Assembly: GCF_004343195.1 (NCBI RefSeq)
Contig: NZ_SMCR01000001.1
Location: forward strand, 594,054-658,053
Direction of reading: 5' to 3'
Source: Biostraticola tofi
GTDB taxonomy: Bacteria > Pseudomonadota > Gammaproteobacteria > Enterobacterales > Enterobacteriaceae
Length of the DNA stretch: 64,000 nt
The notes under the pieces are model-generated. The model had not been told where the DNA came from, ran no database searches, and worked only from the letters and a program-made list of their open reading frames with translations. Shown piece after piece: positions 28,499 through 38,697 of this stretch (the stretch's first letter is position 1; each line of letters begins with the position of its first letter). The position numbers and the translations under genes are program-made.

Positions 28499-29080
28499 TT
28501 AGTCCTTATCGATGCGGCTGGCGACCGCACCCTGCTGATTACGGTATTTGGCATCTTCGCGGCGATTATACGGCCTGGCGGCCGGCCCGCTCAGCGGCTC
28601 GAAGCTCAACGCGCCGATAAGCATGCCCGGACGCAGCGCCAGCGGCAGCTTACCGGAATTATAGAACTCCAGCACAATCCTGCCCTGCCAGCCAGGATCG
28701 ATACGGTGGGCGGTGACGTGTACCATCAGTCCCAGCCTTGCCAGCGAGGAGCGGCCGTCGAGCCATCCGACCAGGTTGTCGGGCAGCGTAACCGACTCCA
28801 GGGTTACCGCCAGCGCCAGTTCGGCCGGGTGCAGGTAGAAGGCTTCGCCTTCGGGCAGCACGATTTCGTCGCTCATCACCCGGTCGAGTGAGGCGGCGAC
28901 TTCTTCCTTGGGACCGCTCAAGTCGATAAAGGCCGCGGTGTGGCCACGGAACACCCGGAACTGGTTGCCCAGGCGCACGTCGACCGTTGCCCCATTGATC
29001 CTTTCCACCGGTGGGCGGGGGGTAATGTCCAGCTTGCCTTGGTCCAGCCAGCGTTCAATGTCGCGGTCGCATAATCTCAT
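28499..29080 (-). CDS. dcd: dCTP deaminase
   Basis: 193 aa, exact family length. Deaminates dCTP to dUTP, the main source of dUMP for thymidylate in enteric bacteria; homotrimer in the cytosol. Seen: [33 protein letters not shown], the nucleotide-binding [20 protein letters not shown] with the catalytic-glutamate region [20 protein letters not shown], and C-terminal [16 protein letters not shown]. Sits between udk and asmA, the E. coli order udk-dcd-asmA. Confidence 0.97.
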   Translation of the reverse strand: MRLCDRDIERWLDQGKLDITPRPPVERINGATVDVRLGNQFRVFRGHTAAFIDLSGPKEEVAASLDRVMSDEIVLPEGEAFYLHPAELALAVTLESVTLPDNLVGWLDGRSSLARLGLMVHVTAHRIDPGWQGRIVLEFYNSGKLPLALRPGMLIGALSFEPLSGPAARPYNRREDAKYRNQQGAVASRIDKD

Positions 29081-29179
29081 CTGAGGTTCCTCCCTTTAAA
29101 TTATTATAGGCCCTGCCGTCCAAACCCTTACTCATCATCGCCGGCACTGATGCGGCCATCATCGCCGGCACCGGGGCGG

Positions 29180-29821
29180 TCATTCAAAAAACTGGCTTAT
29201 CTTGGCCTTGAGAATATCAATGGCGATGCGGTTCTTGCCGCCTCGGGGAACGATTATGTCGGCATATTGCTTGGAAGGCTCGATAAATTGCAGAAACATC
29301 GGCCGGACGGTTTTCTGATACTGGGCCATTACCGAGTCCATGGAGCGACCGCGCTCGTTGACATCACGCTTCATCCGTCGCATCAGGCAGATATCCAGCG
29401 GGGTATCGACGAAGATCGAGAAGTGCATTGCCTCGCGCAGGCGGATATCGGTCAGCAGCAGGATGCCCTCGAGGATAATCACTTTTTTGGGTTCGATATG
29501 CACGGTTTCACTGCGCCGGGTATGTTCTACATAACTATAGACCGGCATTTCGATGGCCTGACCGGCTTTTAACTGCTCAATGTGGGCAAACAGCAGGCTG
29601 TGATCCATGGCGCTGGGATGATCATAGTTGGTTTTGATCCGCTCGCTCATGGTCAGGTGGCTTTGATCCTGGTAATAACTGTCTTCCGGGATAATACCGA
29701 TATGCTCGTCGCCGACCTGTTCGCATAATTCTTTGTAGAGGGTACTGGCAATCAGGCTTTTACCTGAGGCAGAGGCGCCGGCAATACCGATAATGACACA
29801 CTGGTGGGGTTTATCACTCAT
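29180..29821 (-). CDS. udk: uridine/cytidine kinase
   Basis: 213 aa. Phosphorylates uridine and cytidine to UMP and CMP with GTP/ATP (pyrimidine salvage). Seen: P-loop [17 protein letters not shown], the lid and substrate region [55 protein letters not shown], and [13 protein letters not shown]. Start ATG at 29821. First gene of the udk-dcd-asmA group, which reads away from the PAP2 gene. Confidence 0.97.
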   Translation of the reverse strand: MSDKPHQCVIIGIAGASASGKSLIASTLYKELCEQVGDEHIGIIPEDSYYQDQSHLTMSERIKTNYDHPSAMDHSLLFAHIEQLKAGQAIEMPVYSYVEHTRRSETVHIEPKKVIILEGILLLTDIRLREAMHFSIFVDTPLDICLMRRMKRDVNERGRSMDSVMAQYQKTVRPMFLQFIEPSKQYADIIVPRGGKNRIAIDILKAKISQFFE

Positions 29822-30073
29822 ACTATCAATGGCCTGGGATAGAGGGGGAAAGGTGTGCGCGCAGCGCAGAGTTGGCGGCGATTATAAAGGCCCGGCGCTG
29901 ATGACACCAGCATTAGCACATAATGTTGTCGTACTTAGTGTCTGAATCCGCTGATTGCAGCGACTTAGATCACATTTTTAAGACGATTCACGCTGGAGCT
30001 GAAGCGGGTAATTGCGTAAGGTGAAGCATAATTCCCGGTATTTTCCTGTCCCTTGGTAGACGAGCGAGAGTGA

Positions 30074-30751
30074 ATGGATTGGCATTGGCTGACTTTTTTT
30101 GGCGACAGTATGTTGCTGCTGCCCTGCGCAGTATTGATTGTCATTTTGTTATTATGGAAAGCGGATACCCGTCGCGCCTGCTGGCAGTGGCTGCTGCTGT
30201 TCGCCGCCGCCGGCGCAATGGTCAGCGTGTCCAAACTGGCGTTCATGGGCTGGGGTATCGGCAGCCGGCATTATGATTTCACCGGCTTCAGCGGGCATTC
30301 GGCGCTGTCGGCCAGTATCTGGCCGGTGCTTATCTGGATCCTGTGCAGCCGGGCCTCGTTCGGCTGGCGTCTGACGGCGGTGGCCGGCGGCTACCTGCTG
30401 GCGCTGGTGATTGGTTTTTCCAGGCTGGTGCTGCATGCCCATTCGGTTTCGGAAGTGATCGCCGGCCTGACGCTGGGCTACACCATCAGCACTTCATTCC
30501 TGCTGATGCAGTACACCCGCCACACCCCTATCCGCCCGCTTACCTACTCGCAGATGAGCGCCATTCTGGTCTTGCCGCTGCTGCTTATCGTGCAGGGCAA
30601 GAAAGCCCCTACCCAAGGCCTGCTGGAACAGATTGCGGTGGCGGTAGCCCAGGTTAAACGGCCCTATACCCGGGCCGATCTGCACCGTAACCTACCGGCC
30701 AAGCATCTGGCGGTGCAGCCGGCAACTGATGCCCGGCCCGTCCAGCATTAA
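30074..30751 (+). CDS. PAP2-family membrane phosphatase
   Basis: 225 aa with about five to six hydrophobic helices. Seen: the second PAP2 motif as FSGHSALSA and the third as SRLVLHAHSVSEVIAG, with the conserved Arg and His and a Glu where Asp is usual. The first motif (KxxxxxxRP) is not obvious; a lysine-containing SVSKLAFMGWGIG is in the right place. PAP2 enzymes dephosphorylate lipid phosphates such as undecaprenyl-PP, phosphatidylglycerol-P or lipid A. Which of these applies is unknown. The hydrophilic tail (residues 190-225) is extra and ends just before a tandem repeat. Confidence 0.8.
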   Translation: MDWHWLTFFGDSMLLLPCAVLIVILLLWKADTRRACWQWLLLFAAAGAMVSVSKLAFMGWGIGSRHYDFTGFSGHSALSASIWPVLIWILCSRASFGWRLTAVAGGYLLALVIGFSRLVLHAHSVSEVIAGLTLGYTISTSFLLMQYTRHTPIRPLTYSQMSAILVLPLLLIVQGKKAPTQGLLEQIAVAVAQVKRPYTRADLHRNLPAKHLAVQPATDARPVQH

Positions 30752-30761
30752 ATCTGCCCCG

Positions 30762-30870
30762 ATGAGCAGCTGACTGAGCCGCTGACGATGGTCAGCGAGC
30801 AGCTGACTGAGCCGCTGGCGATGGTCAGCGAGTAGCTGACTGAGCCGCTGGCGATGGTCAGCCAGGCGGC
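30762..30870. repeat. 33-bp tandem repeat after the PAP2 gene
   Basis: Three units with GCTGACTGAGCC at 30769, 30802 and 30835 (period exactly 33). Each unit ends in GATGGTCAGC, so GCTGAC and GTCAGC form a short hairpin within every unit. It starts about 10 bases after the PAP2 stop codon and lies between two convergent genes; it may act as a bidirectional stem-loop barrier. Confidence 0.9.
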
Positions 30871-30962
30871 CCGCGGTGTGGCTCCGGCCGGGCGTGCAGG
30901 GCCGTTGACCGCGCCAGCAGGACCCTGCATGGTCTCACGGTGACGCTTACCGGCTGCGGGTG

Positions 30963-32075
30963 TTACAGCGCCTTGATGGCGATCCCGGTCGGGATCACTT
31001 CGCCTTGCCAGTAAAGCTGGGCCGCGACCTGACCGGCCAGTTGGCGGTAGATATCGGTAAATTCACTGTCCGGCCGGCTGACTACCGTCGGTTCGCCGCG
31101 GTCCAGATCTTCGCGCAGGCTGATATGCAGCGGCAGCTGTCCCAGTAGCGCGCAGCCGAACTGGGCCGCCAGCTTCTCGGCGCCGCCGCTGCCGAAGATT
31201 TCTTCCAAATGGCCGCAGTGGCTGCAGATATGCACGCTCATGTTCTCGACAATGCCCAGCACCGGCACACCGACCTTTTCAAACATCACAATGCCTTTGC
31301 GGGCATCGGCGAGGGCGATGTCCTGCGGGGTGGTGACCACCAGCGCACCGGTTACCGGGATGCTCTGGGCCAGCGTCAGCTGGATATCACCGGTACCCGG
31401 GGGCATATCCAGCACCAGATAATCCAGTTCTGGCCACAGGGTGTCCTGCAGCAGCTGCAGCAGCGCTTTGCTGGCCATCGGGCCACGCCAGACCATGGCA
31501 TTGTCTTCGGTGACCATATAGCCGATGGAGTTGGTCGCCAGGCCATGGGCCATGATCGGCGCCATATGCTGGCCGTCCGGCGAGGTGGGCCGCTCATGGG
31601 TGGTGCCGAGCATGGTCGGGATCGACGGGCCATAGATATCGGCATCCAGCAGCCCTACCCGGCCGCCTTCTGCCGCCAGCGCCAGCGCCAGATTGACCGC
31701 GGTGCTGGACTTGCCGACCCCGCCCTTGCCGGAGCTGACCGCAATCAGGTTGCGTACCCCGTTAATGCCGGGCAGGTCTTTGACCCTTTTCAGGGTGGCG
31801 ATATTGTGGTTCAGCGACCAGTTGATGGCGTTGGCGCCGGTGAGGCGCAGCAGTTCGGCGCTCTGGCTTTCCTTAAGTTCGGAAAACGCGCTCTGCCAGG
31901 CGAAGGGCAGGGTCAGTTCAATATACAGCGTGCCATCCAGCAGGGCGCAGTGGTGCAGGGCCTTCAGCACCACCAGGTCGCGTTTCAGCGTGGGGTGTTT
32001 GAAGCCCGCCAGCACCCGGGTCACCTGGGCGCTGAGTTTATCTGGGGTGGTATTTTCAGGGGAGGAAGCAGTCAT
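30963..32075 (-). CDS. mrp: Mrp/ApbC iron-sulfur cluster carrier P-loop ATPase
   Basis: 370 aa. Binds and transfers [4Fe-4S] clusters to apoproteins; cytosolic dimer. Seen: N-terminal MIP18-like domain (about residues 12-95), deviant Walker A AVSSGKGGVGKSSTAVNLAL near residue 113, LLDADIYGPSIPTMLG, Walker B YLVLDMPPGTGD, and the cluster-binding CxxC in HICSHCGHLEEIFG. Divergent from metG, as in E. coli and most enterics. Confidence 0.97.
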   Translation of the reverse strand: MTASSPENTTPDKLSAQVTRVLAGFKHPTLKRDLVVLKALHHCALLDGTLYIELTLPFAWQSAFSELKESQSAELLRLTGANAINWSLNHNIATLKRVKDLPGINGVRNLIAVSSGKGGVGKSSTAVNLALALAAEGGRVGLLDADIYGPSIPTMLGTTHERPTSPDGQHMAPIMAHGLATNSIGYMVTEDNAMVWRGPMASKALLQLLQDTLWPELDYLVLDMPPGTGDIQLTLAQSIPVTGALVVTTPQDIALADARKGIVMFEKVGVPVLGIVENMSVHICSHCGHLEEIFGSGGAEKLAAQFGCALLGQLPLHISLREDLDRGEPTVVSRPDSEFTDIYRQLAGQVAAQLYWQGEVIPTGIAIKAL

Positions 32076-32216
32076 CCCGGCTCCTTAAAAGTGGTCTAAT
32101 CGCGTGCTTACCGTTTGGCATAGCATAACAGAACTCCCTGAGCTTGTTTACGTAAGGTAGCCCTATCGGTTAACATCGGCATTCCTTTATCCCATCAACA
32201 AAAGCAAATTCCTACC

Positions 32217-34253
32217 ATGACTCAAGTCGCGAAGAAAATGTTGGTAACCTGTGCGTTACCTTACGCTAACGGTCCTATCCATCTCGGTCATATGCTGGAG
32301 CATATCCAGGCAGATATCTGGGTCCGTTATCAGCGAATGCGCGGCAATCAGGCTTATTTCATTTGTGCCGATGACGCCCACGGCACCCCGATCATGCTTA
32401 AAGCGCAGCAGTTGGGCGTGGCGCCGGAGGCAATGATTGCTGAAATAAATCTGGAGCATCAGCAGGATTTTGCCGGTTTCGGCGTCAGCTACGATAACTA
32501 TCATTCCACGCACGGTGAAGAAAACCGCCAACTGTCGACGCTGATTTACCGTCGGTTGAAAGAGAACGGCTTTATCAAGAACCGCACCATTTCCCAGCTT
32601 TACGATCCGGAAAAAGGCATGTTCCTGCCGGACCGTTTTGTCAAAGGCAGCTGTCCGAAGTGTAAATCTCCGGACCAGTACGGCGATAACTGTGAAGTGT
32701 GCGGCGCCACCTACAACCCGACCGATCTGCTGGACCCGAAATCAGCGGTATCGGGCGCCACGCCAGTGTTGCGTGATTCAGAGCATTTCTTCTTCGATCT
32801 GCCGGCGTTCAGCGACATGCTGCGCGCCTGGACCCGGTCCGGCGCCCTGCAGGAACAGGTTGCCAATAAAATGCAGGAATGGTTCGAGTCCGGTCTGCAG
32901 CAGTGGGATATCTCACGCGATGCGCCGTATTTCGGTTTTGAGGTGCCTGATGCGCCGGGCAAGTATTTTTATGTCTGGCTGGATGCGCCTATCGGCTATA
33001 TGGGGTCGTTTAAAAACCTGTGCGACAAGCGGGGCGATCTGAACTTCGACGATTTCTGGTCGGTTGATTCCACAGCCGACCTGTATCACTTTATCGGCAA
33101 GGACATCGTCTATTTCCACAGCCTGTTCTGGCCGGCGATGCTTGAAGGCAGCAACTTCCGTAAACCGACCAATCTGTTTGTCCACGGTTATGTGACGGTG
33201 AACGGCGCCAAGATGTCCAAGTCGCGCGGCACCTTTATCAAGGCCAGCACCTACCTGAAACACCTGGATGCGGATTGCCTGCGTTACTACTATGCCGCCA
33301 AGCTGTCCTCGCGGATCGATGATATCGACTTGAATCTGGAAGATTTCCTGCAGCGGGTCAATGCCGATATCGTCAACAAGGTGGTCAACCTGGCGTCGCG
33401 CAATGCCGGCTTTATCGCCAAGCGCTTTGAAGGACGCCTGGCCACCGAGATTGCGGATCCAGCGCTGTATCAGACCTTTGTCGATGCCGGGGTATCGATT
33501 GGCGAAGCCTATACTGCCCGTGAGTCCGGCCGCGCCATCCGTGAAATCATGGCATTGGCGGATCTGGCCAATCGCTATGTGGATGAGCAAGCACCCTGGG
33601 TGGTGGCCAAACAGGAAGGGCGCGAGCAGGATCTGCAGGCCATCTGCTCGATGGGCATCAATCTGTTCCGCGTGCTGATGACCTACCTCAAGCCGGTGCT
33701 GCCGTCACTGACCGAACGGGCTGAAGCCTTCCTTGGCTTGACCCTGGCCTGGGATGGTATCGCCACACCGCTGCGCGACCAGCCGATCAATGCCTTTAAA
33801 TCCCTGTTCAGTCGCATTGAAATGAGCCAGATTGACGCCATGGTCAATGCGTCCAAAGAAGAAGCGGCCGCCGCCAATGCCAAACCGGCGGCGGTCGGCG
33901 CCCTGGCCGAGGCACCGATTCAGGAGACCATCAGCTTTGATGATTTCGCCAAAGTCGATATGCGGGTGGCGCTGATTAAACGCGCTGAGCGGGTTGAGGG
34001 GTCGGATAAACTGCTTAAGCTGACGCTGGACTTGGGCGGCGAAACCCGCCAGGTGTTCTCCGGTATCCGCGCCGCTTATCCGGATCCGGAAGCGCTGGAA
34101 GGACGCCTGACCATTATGGTCGCCAACCTGGCGGCGCGTAAAATGCGTTTCGGTATCTCTGAAGGCATGGTGATGGCCGCCGGCCCCGGCGGCAGTGATA
34201 TCTTCCTGCTGAGCCCGGATGCCGGCGCCCTGCCCGGCATGCAGGTGAAATAA
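32217..34253 (+). CDS. metG: methionyl-tRNA synthetase
   Basis: 678 aa. Charges tRNA-Met. Seen: class I HIGH-type motif in [12 protein letters not shown], the zinc-knuckle cysteines [18 protein letters not shown] near residues 145-160, the KMSKS motif GAKMSKSRG near residue 335, and the C-terminal tRNA-binding EMAPII/Trbp111 domain ([20 protein letters not shown] to the end). Complete and intact. Followed immediately by a repeat-rich stretch. Confidence 0.98.
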   Translation: MTQVAKKMLVTCALPYANGPIHLGHMLEHIQADIWVRYQRMRGNQAYFICADDAHGTPIMLKAQQLGVAPEAMIAEINLEHQQDFAGFGVSYDNYHSTHGEENRQLSTLIYRRLKENGFIKNRTISQLYDPEKGMFLPDRFVKGSCPKCKSPDQYGDNCEVCGATYNPTDLLDPKSAVSGATPVLRDSEHFFFDLPAFSDMLRAWTRSGALQEQVANKMQEWFESGLQQWDISRDAPYFGFEVPDAPGKYFYVWLDAPIGYMGSFKNLCDKRGDLNFDDFWSVDSTADLYHFIGKDIVYFHSLFWPAMLEGSNFRKPTNLFVHGYVTVNGAKMSKSRGTFIKASTYLKHLDADCLRYYYAAKLSSRIDDIDLNLEDFLQRVNADIVNKVVNLASRNAGFIAKRFEGRLATEIADPALYQTFVDAGVSIGEAYTARESGRAIREIMALADLANRYVDEQAPWVVAKQEGREQDLQAICSMGINLFRVLMTYLKPVLPSLTERAEAFLGLTLAWDGIATPLRDQPINAFKSLFSRIEMSQIDAMVNASKEEAAAANAKPAAVGALAEAPIQETISFDDFAKVDMRVALIKRAERVEGSDKLLKLTLDLGGETRQVFSGIRAAYPDPEALEGRLTIMVANLAARKMRFGISEGMVMAAGPGGSDIFLLSPDAGALPGMQVK

Positions 34254-34635
34254 CACCGGCCTGGTCCTTGCGCTTCTGGCGCAGGGACGGGTCAGGCTGC
34301 CGTCGCTTGCTCGCGCTTACAGCTGGCTGCAGTTGTCGTTTTGCCACCTCACGCTTACAGCTGGCTACAGTTGTCGTTTTGCCGCCTCACGCTTACAGCT
34401 GGCTACAGTTCGTTTTGCCACCTCACGCTTACAGCTAGCTGCAGTTGTCGTTTTGCCACCCCCTTATTTTTGACTGTACAACGCCACGTTGTCCCCTGCT
34501 GGCCCTGTTATTCAACGGTAAACGCAACAGTTGCCACATTTTGGCCTTTTCATGGCGATGGCCTACCTTTTGGCCAATAAATACTTTATGGTGAATTAAC
34601 TTCACTCTTTTTTTCAGGCATAACATTTTCCCGGT
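34254..34635. other. 382-bp gap between metG and the MFS gene
   Basis: 34313-34462 is a 38-bp tandem repeat (separate entry). The remainder is AT-richer near 34560-34620 and probably contains the promoter of the downstream transporter. Two TTTTGGCC copies (34540s and 34570s) are visible but no clear regulator site. Confidence 0.5.
34313..34462. repeat. 38-bp tandem repeat downstream of metG
   Basis: Four units containing GCTTACAGCTGGCTACAG, starting at 34315, 34353, 34391 and 34427 (38, 38 and 36 bp apart; the third unit lacks two bases). Each carries CAGCTGGCTGCAG-type palindromes and TCGTTTTGCCACC. Begins about 60 bp after the metG stop. Confidence 0.9.
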
Positions 34636-35838
34636 ATGAAAGGATTCCCACCGTTTATCAGCGCATTACTGCTTACCTCACTGGTATTGACCATCTGCCG
34701 CGGGCTGACCTTGCCGTTCCTGGCAATCTATCTCTCGCAAAGCCGCGGCATGGCCCCGGACAGCATCGGGCTGCTGCTGGGCGTCAGCCTGGCATTGGGC
34801 CTGGCATTCAGCCTGTATGGCGGCTATCTGGTCGACAGGTTCAGCAAGAAAACGCTGATCGTCTGCTCGATGAGTGTTTTTTCCCTGAGCTTCTTTCTGC
34901 TGCCACTCGGCAAGACGGTGCCGGAACTGATTATTCTGATGGCGCTGGTGAATTCCGCCTATGCGCTGTTCAGCATCACCCTCAAGGCCTGCATCGCCGA
35001 CTGGCTGCCGCTGCACCAACGCATCCGGGCGTTCTCGCTGAACTATACCCTGGTAAATGTCGGCTGGGCGGTGGGCCCGCCGCTGAGCGTATTGCTGTCA
35101 GCGCATAATCCGGCAGCGCCATTCTATCTGGCCGGGGCGGTCGGCGTGGCGGCGACCCTGGGGCTGGGGTTGCGGCTGGCGAGCTATGGCCAGCCGCCCC
35201 GGCACCAGGACGCCCCGGCACCGGCGGTCTCCCATCAGCCGAATTTCCGTCAGACCCTCGGCATCCTGGGGCGCGATCGCTGCCTGGTGTATTTTACGCT
35301 GGGAGGAACGCTGGGGTGCCTGGTCTATGGGCAGTTTGCCGCCTGCATATCGCAGTTTTTGATGGTGGCATTCGATGCGGACTATGCCTACCGGGTGGTC
35401 GGCATCATTTTGCCGGTTAATGCCGGCATTGTCATCACGCTACAGTATCTGGTAAGCCGGCACATTACCCGGGCCAACCTGATGCCCTGGCTGGTGGTGG
35501 GCAGCCTGTTCTTCCTGCTGGGCCTGGCCGGCTTCACCGTGGCCGGCCACAGCCTGCCGGTATGGGTGCTGGCCGTCGCCATCTTCTCGCTGGGTGAAAT
35601 TATCGTTACGCCGGTCGAGTATCTGTTTATCGATTATATTGCCCCGGCCCACCTGAAAGGCAGCTATTACGGCATGCAGAATCTGGCCAATCTGGGCGGC
35701 GCAGTCAACCCGGTGCTTACCGGGTTGCTGCTGACCTGGACGGCGTCAGTCACCCTGTTTCCAGTGCTGATGCTGGCGACGCTGCTCAGCCTTGGTCTGT
35801 TTTGGCGAGGCTACCGCACTGTTGCAACACCGCGGTGA
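34636..35838 (+). CDS. MFS exporter of the YdeE type
   Basis: 400 aa, 12 hydrophobic helices. Seen: the MFS loop GGYLVDRFSKKTLIVCSM between helices 2 and 3, NYTLVNVGWAVGPPLSVLL, ACISQFLMVAFDADYAYRVVG, and EIIVTPVEYLFIDYIAPAHLK. Along its length it resembles E. coli YdeE, a dipeptide/arabinose efflux protein. Its last 53 bases overlap, in convergent orientation, the 3' end of the aldolase gene. Exporter function is inferred from the family; substrate not known. Confidence 0.85.
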   Translation: MKGFPPFISALLLTSLVLTICRGLTLPFLAIYLSQSRGMAPDSIGLLLGVSLALGLAFSLYGGYLVDRFSKKTLIVCSMSVFSLSFFLLPLGKTVPELIILMALVNSAYALFSITLKACIADWLPLHQRIRAFSLNYTLVNVGWAVGPPLSVLLSAHNPAAPFYLAGAVGVAATLGLGLRLASYGQPPRHQDAPAPAVSHQPNFRQTLGILGRDRCLVYFTLGGTLGCLVYGQFAACISQFLMVAFDADYAYRVVGIILPVNAGIVITLQYLVSRHITRANLMPWLVVGSLFFLLGLAGFTVAGHSLPVWVLAVAIFSLGEIIVTPVEYLFIDYIAPAHLKGSYYGMQNLANLGGAVNPVLTGLLLTWTASVTLFPVLMLATLLSLGLFWRGYRTVATPR

Positions 35839-36706
35839 TGCGCTGTTTCAGATCCTCGGTCAACCCGCCCGCCGGCCACAGCGAGTTGACCTGGATATCG
35901 ACGCCGGTTTGCTGGATGGCGTATTTAATCACGTTATAAAACGGCAAATCGTAATTATACAGCGCAGGAATCAACGACAGGCGCTGCTGCAGCTCGATAA
36001 TGCGGGCATAATCCTGTTGCTGCCAGGCCCGATAGATGCCGCAGGTCAGTTCAGGGGCAAAATTGGCGCTGGCCGGAATGCAGCCGTCGCCCCCGAGGAT
36101 AAGCGTGCCGAACAGATATTCATCATAACCGGCGAATACCGCAAAATCGGGCCTGACCGGTTTGACCGCATGCAGGGTTTCGCGGATATGGCTCAGCGTG
36201 TCTACCGTGTCTTTCAGGCCGACGATAGTGGGGCAATCCTCCGCCAGGCGGCGAATGATGCCGACCGGGATCGACTGGCCGGTCAACGCCGGGAAATTAT
36301 ACAGCAGTACCGGCAGCTCCAGGGCTTCGGCCAGATGGCGATAGTGCAGGTACAGGTTCTCATCGCTCAGCGGGTTATAAAACGGATTCACCGCCACTAC
36401 CCCGTCGGCGCCGATGCTCTGTGCATGCAGCCCGTAACGAATAGTCTCCCGGGTGCCGGAGTGGGCGATGCCTATCAGCACCGGTTTGCGCCCGTCGACA
36501 TACTTGACGCAGAATTCGGCGGTGCGAAAGCGCAGGGCTTCGGACATATGGGCGAATTCGCCGGCGCTGCCGAGGAAAAACAGGCCGTCGACATCGGAAG
36601 CGATCAGGCTGTCGAGCAGATTGGCCATACTCTGCTCATCCAGCCGTTCATTTTCATCAACCAGCGTCGGAACCGGGGGAATAATACCTTTGAAACGTAC
36701 CGCCAT
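35786..36706 (-). CDS. DapA/NanA-family class I aldolase, YagE/YjhH-like
   Basis: 306 aa. (beta/alpha)8 Schiff-base aldolase/lyase. Seen: GIIPPVPTLVDENERLD, GLFFLGSAGEFAHMS, the catalytic tyrosine in LYNFPALTG, the Schiff-base lysine in IVGLKDTVD, and AGYDEYLFGTLILGGDGCIPASANFAPEL. The pattern is much closer to E. coli YagE/YjhH (2-keto-3-deoxygluconate aldolase-type enzymes) than to DapA. Inferred to cleave a 2-keto-3-deoxy sugar acid to pyruvate and an aldehyde. Stands alone, next to no dehydratase or kinase gene. Confidence 0.88.
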   Translation of the reverse strand: MAVRFKGIIPPVPTLVDENERLDEQSMANLLDSLIASDVDGLFFLGSAGEFAHMSEALRFRTAEFCVKYVDGRKPVLIGIAHSGTRETIRYGLHAQSIGADGVVAVNPFYNPLSDENLYLHYRHLAEALELPVLLYNFPALTGQSIPVGIIRRLAEDCPTIVGLKDTVDTLSHIRETLHAVKPVRPDFAVFAGYDEYLFGTLILGGDGCIPASANFAPELTCGIYRAWQQQDYARIIELQQRLSLIPALYNYDLPFYNVIKYAIQQTGVDIQVNSLWPAGGLTEDLKQRITAVLQQCGSLAKTDQG

Positions 36707-36808
36707 GACGGTCTCCTTGGAGGGCTAGCAAGATTGCTGACATTATAGTTCTCTTGTTAACTCATTCCCCGCGTTATTAATGCCGCGGTAACAACTCCGT
36801 GCGGCGGT

Positions 36809-37594
36809 TCAAAGTTTTGCCGCCGTCAGCAGTCGGGCGTAGTCATTATTCAGGCAGGCCATCATCAATTGCCATAGCGGTCCGCAGGGCTGCTCCGGAC
36901 CGGTACCGCGAATCAGGCGCAGATGATCCAGGGCGCTCTTCAGGGTAGGATAGCGATTGCCGACCGCCAGATGCAGGTACAGCGCCAGTACCGCGACCGA
37001 TCGGCTGCGCCCACCGCGACAATGCACCAGGATATTGCCCGGCCGATGGGCCGGATAGCTGGCTTTGCCCGGGCTGTCCTGGGTCAGCATGCCGGCCAGG
37101 GCCAGCACCGCCGACATCAGGTGCACCGCGCTGTTGCCGCTGCCGTCGATAAGCCCGATATGATGGCGCCGCAGCTCAATGCCGTCCGGCAGGGTCAGCG
37201 GCGACAGCGGCAGATTGACCGCCAGGTTCAGCGTGGAGGTAATGCCGTGGGCCGCGAGCAGCGGCCCGTCATTGGCCGCGATGCCGTTGCCCAGGTACAG
37301 CGTAAGATCATACGGACCGATATGCGGCTCAACCGGCCACAGCAGAGGCTGGCGATCCTCGACAAGTTCGGCCCGGAGCAAGGAATGGCGTTCCCCGTCA
37401 AGTTCGGTCTGGGGCGGGGAATGGTTATCCCCGGCAAGCTCCGCCTGGGGCGGGGAATGGTTATCCCCGGCAAGCTCTGCCTGGGGCGGGGAATGGCGTT
37501 CACCGGCAAGTTCGGTCTGTGGCTGCGTCTGGCGACTCAGCTGCCCCGCTGCCGGCTCCGGTTGTCTGCCGGGGTTTTGATCTGACGTAAGCAT
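36809..37594 (-). CDS. dual-specificity phosphatase-like protein with N-terminal 12-residue repeats
   Basis: 261 aa. Catalytic half from about residue 87: YDLTLYLGNGIAANDGPLL, STLNLAVNLPLSPL, and the CX5R signature VHCRGGRSRSV near residue 190, which defines the dual-specificity/PTP-like phosphatase fold. Residues 27-86 are five tandem 12-residue repeats (T/A-E-L-A-G-x-x-H-S-P-P-Q), likely disordered. No signal peptide, so cytosolic. Last gene of the ABC-transporter operon (12 bp after the MBL gene). Its likely role is to dephosphorylate a small molecule or a protein linked to that transporter; direct evidence is absent. Confidence 0.82.
   Translation of the reverse strand: MLTSDQNPGRQPEPAAGQLSRQTQPQTELAGERHSPPQAELAGDNHSPPQAELAGDNHSPPQTELDGERHSLLRAELVEDRQPLLWPVEPHIGPYDLTLYLGNGIAANDGPLLAAHGITSTLNLAVNLPLSPLTLPDGIELRRHHIGLIDGSGNSAVHLMSAVLALAGMLTQDSPGKASYPAHRPGNILVHCRGGRSRSVAVLALYLHLAVGNRYPTLKSALDHLRLIRGTGPEQPCGPLWQLMMACLNNDYARLLTAAKL
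37337..37516. repeat. 36-bp in-frame tandem repeat inside the phosphatase gene
   Basis: Five 36-bp units encode residues 27-86 of the phosphatase. The middle two (AELAGDNHSPPQ) are identical in protein and nearly so in DNA, which implies a recent expansion. The period is a multiple of three and keeps the frame. Confidence 0.92.
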
Positions 37595-37606
37595 GTGCTC
37601 TCCTCA

Positions 37607-38668
37607 TCAAAAACTCAGTTCGGCTTGCCAGCAGGCTCTGCCGCCCAACCGGGCTTCCAGGCGAGCACACTGCTGACGATTGACAAACAGCGGCACCACC
37701 CGGCGAGCGGCGGTCAGGTCCGCCAGCATCACCACCTGGGTCAGGCGCGGATGCACATTCCACGGCAACCAGGTCGCCTGCTCGGCGCCAAGCAGAGCGG
37801 CAGCCGGCGTGCCGGGCGCCACATGGCTGCTGAAAATAAAGCGAAAACCAGGCTGGGTCATCAGCTCAGCGGCCAGCCCGCGCTGGCCGCTGGCGTCACA
37901 GCAGAGGATCACCTGATCGCTGCGCCAGTCGGTGCCGGGCGGCTGCATCGCCAGCAGCGAAGCCAGCAGCGGACGCAGCGCCCGATCGGCAGTATCCCGC
38001 TGCAGCCGGATATCCTCGCGCACCTCAGGACACAGCCTGGGACGCAGGCCTTTTTCCAGCAGGAACAGCGCCACATCCGCCGCCCTGCCGCCGGCCGGCA
38101 GCGGAACGACCGCCCCCCGGTCCAGCGCCGCCAGAAAATGCTGCTGCTGGCTGGCAAGGCATTCATCCCGGTCGCCATAGGAGGCATCGGTCAACAATAT
38201 CGCCGCCGCCGGCGGATAGTCAAAGGGAATCAACCTGGACTCCAGGCTCCAGTCGCCGGTATAGGTCAGCCCCTGGCCGTGGGGAAAATGCAGCCAGATA
38301 CCGCCAGGCGCATGGCCGCTGCGCCCGGTGATGATCGGCAGCGGGCCGATATGGCCATTGCCGGACTCGGCCAAGCGGCGTCGGTCCTGCTGCGGGACCG
38401 CGGAAAACGAGATCCGCGACCAGGTGGCCGCGCTGGCATAGACCGGCGGATGGCCCCAGCGGGCGCGTAGCGACAGACCGCCGATATGGTCCTCATGGGC
38501 ATGGCTTAAAAAGATCGCATCCGGCGCGGGGATCCCGGCGACATCGGGCAACTCCCCGGGCGTCGGCCCCATGCCCAGATCCAGCAGGATGCGATATCCC
38601 CGGATCTCCACCAGCACGGCGGCCGGCGTTTTACCGTTTAACCCGCTGACTATCGTTACCCTAGTCAT
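37607..38668 (-). CDS. metallo-beta-lactamase-fold hydrolase
   Basis: 353 aa. Seen: N-terminal VTIVSGLNGKTPAAVLVEIRG, ILLDLGMGP, the metal site SHAHEDHIGGLS (HxHxDH), TYTGDWSLESRL, and a C-terminal half PGFRFIFSSHVAPGTPAA with LLGAEQATWLPWNVHPR. The order resembles the beta-CASP/RNA-metabolising branch of the fold, but cannot be assigned to a named enzyme. No signal peptide, so cytosolic. It lies between the ABC permease (29 bp) and the phosphatase (12 bp) in one operon, so hydrolysis of the imported compound is a fair inference. Confidence 0.85.
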   Translation of the reverse strand: MTRVTIVSGLNGKTPAAVLVEIRGYRILLDLGMGPTPGELPDVAGIPAPDAIFLSHAHEDHIGGLSLRARWGHPPVYASAATWSRISFSAVPQQDRRRLAESGNGHIGPLPIITGRSGHAPGGIWLHFPHGQGLTYTGDWSLESRLIPFDYPPAAAILLTDASYGDRDECLASQQQHFLAALDRGAVVPLPAGGRAADVALFLLEKGLRPRLCPEVREDIRLQRDTADRALRPLLASLLAMQPPGTDWRSDQVILCCDASGQRGLAAELMTQPGFRFIFSSHVAPGTPAAALLGAEQATWLPWNVHPRLTQVVMLADLTAARRVVPLFVNRQQCARLEARLGGRACWQAELSF

Positions 38669-38697
38669 GTGTGTTGTTCCTGGATGGCTGATATCAA

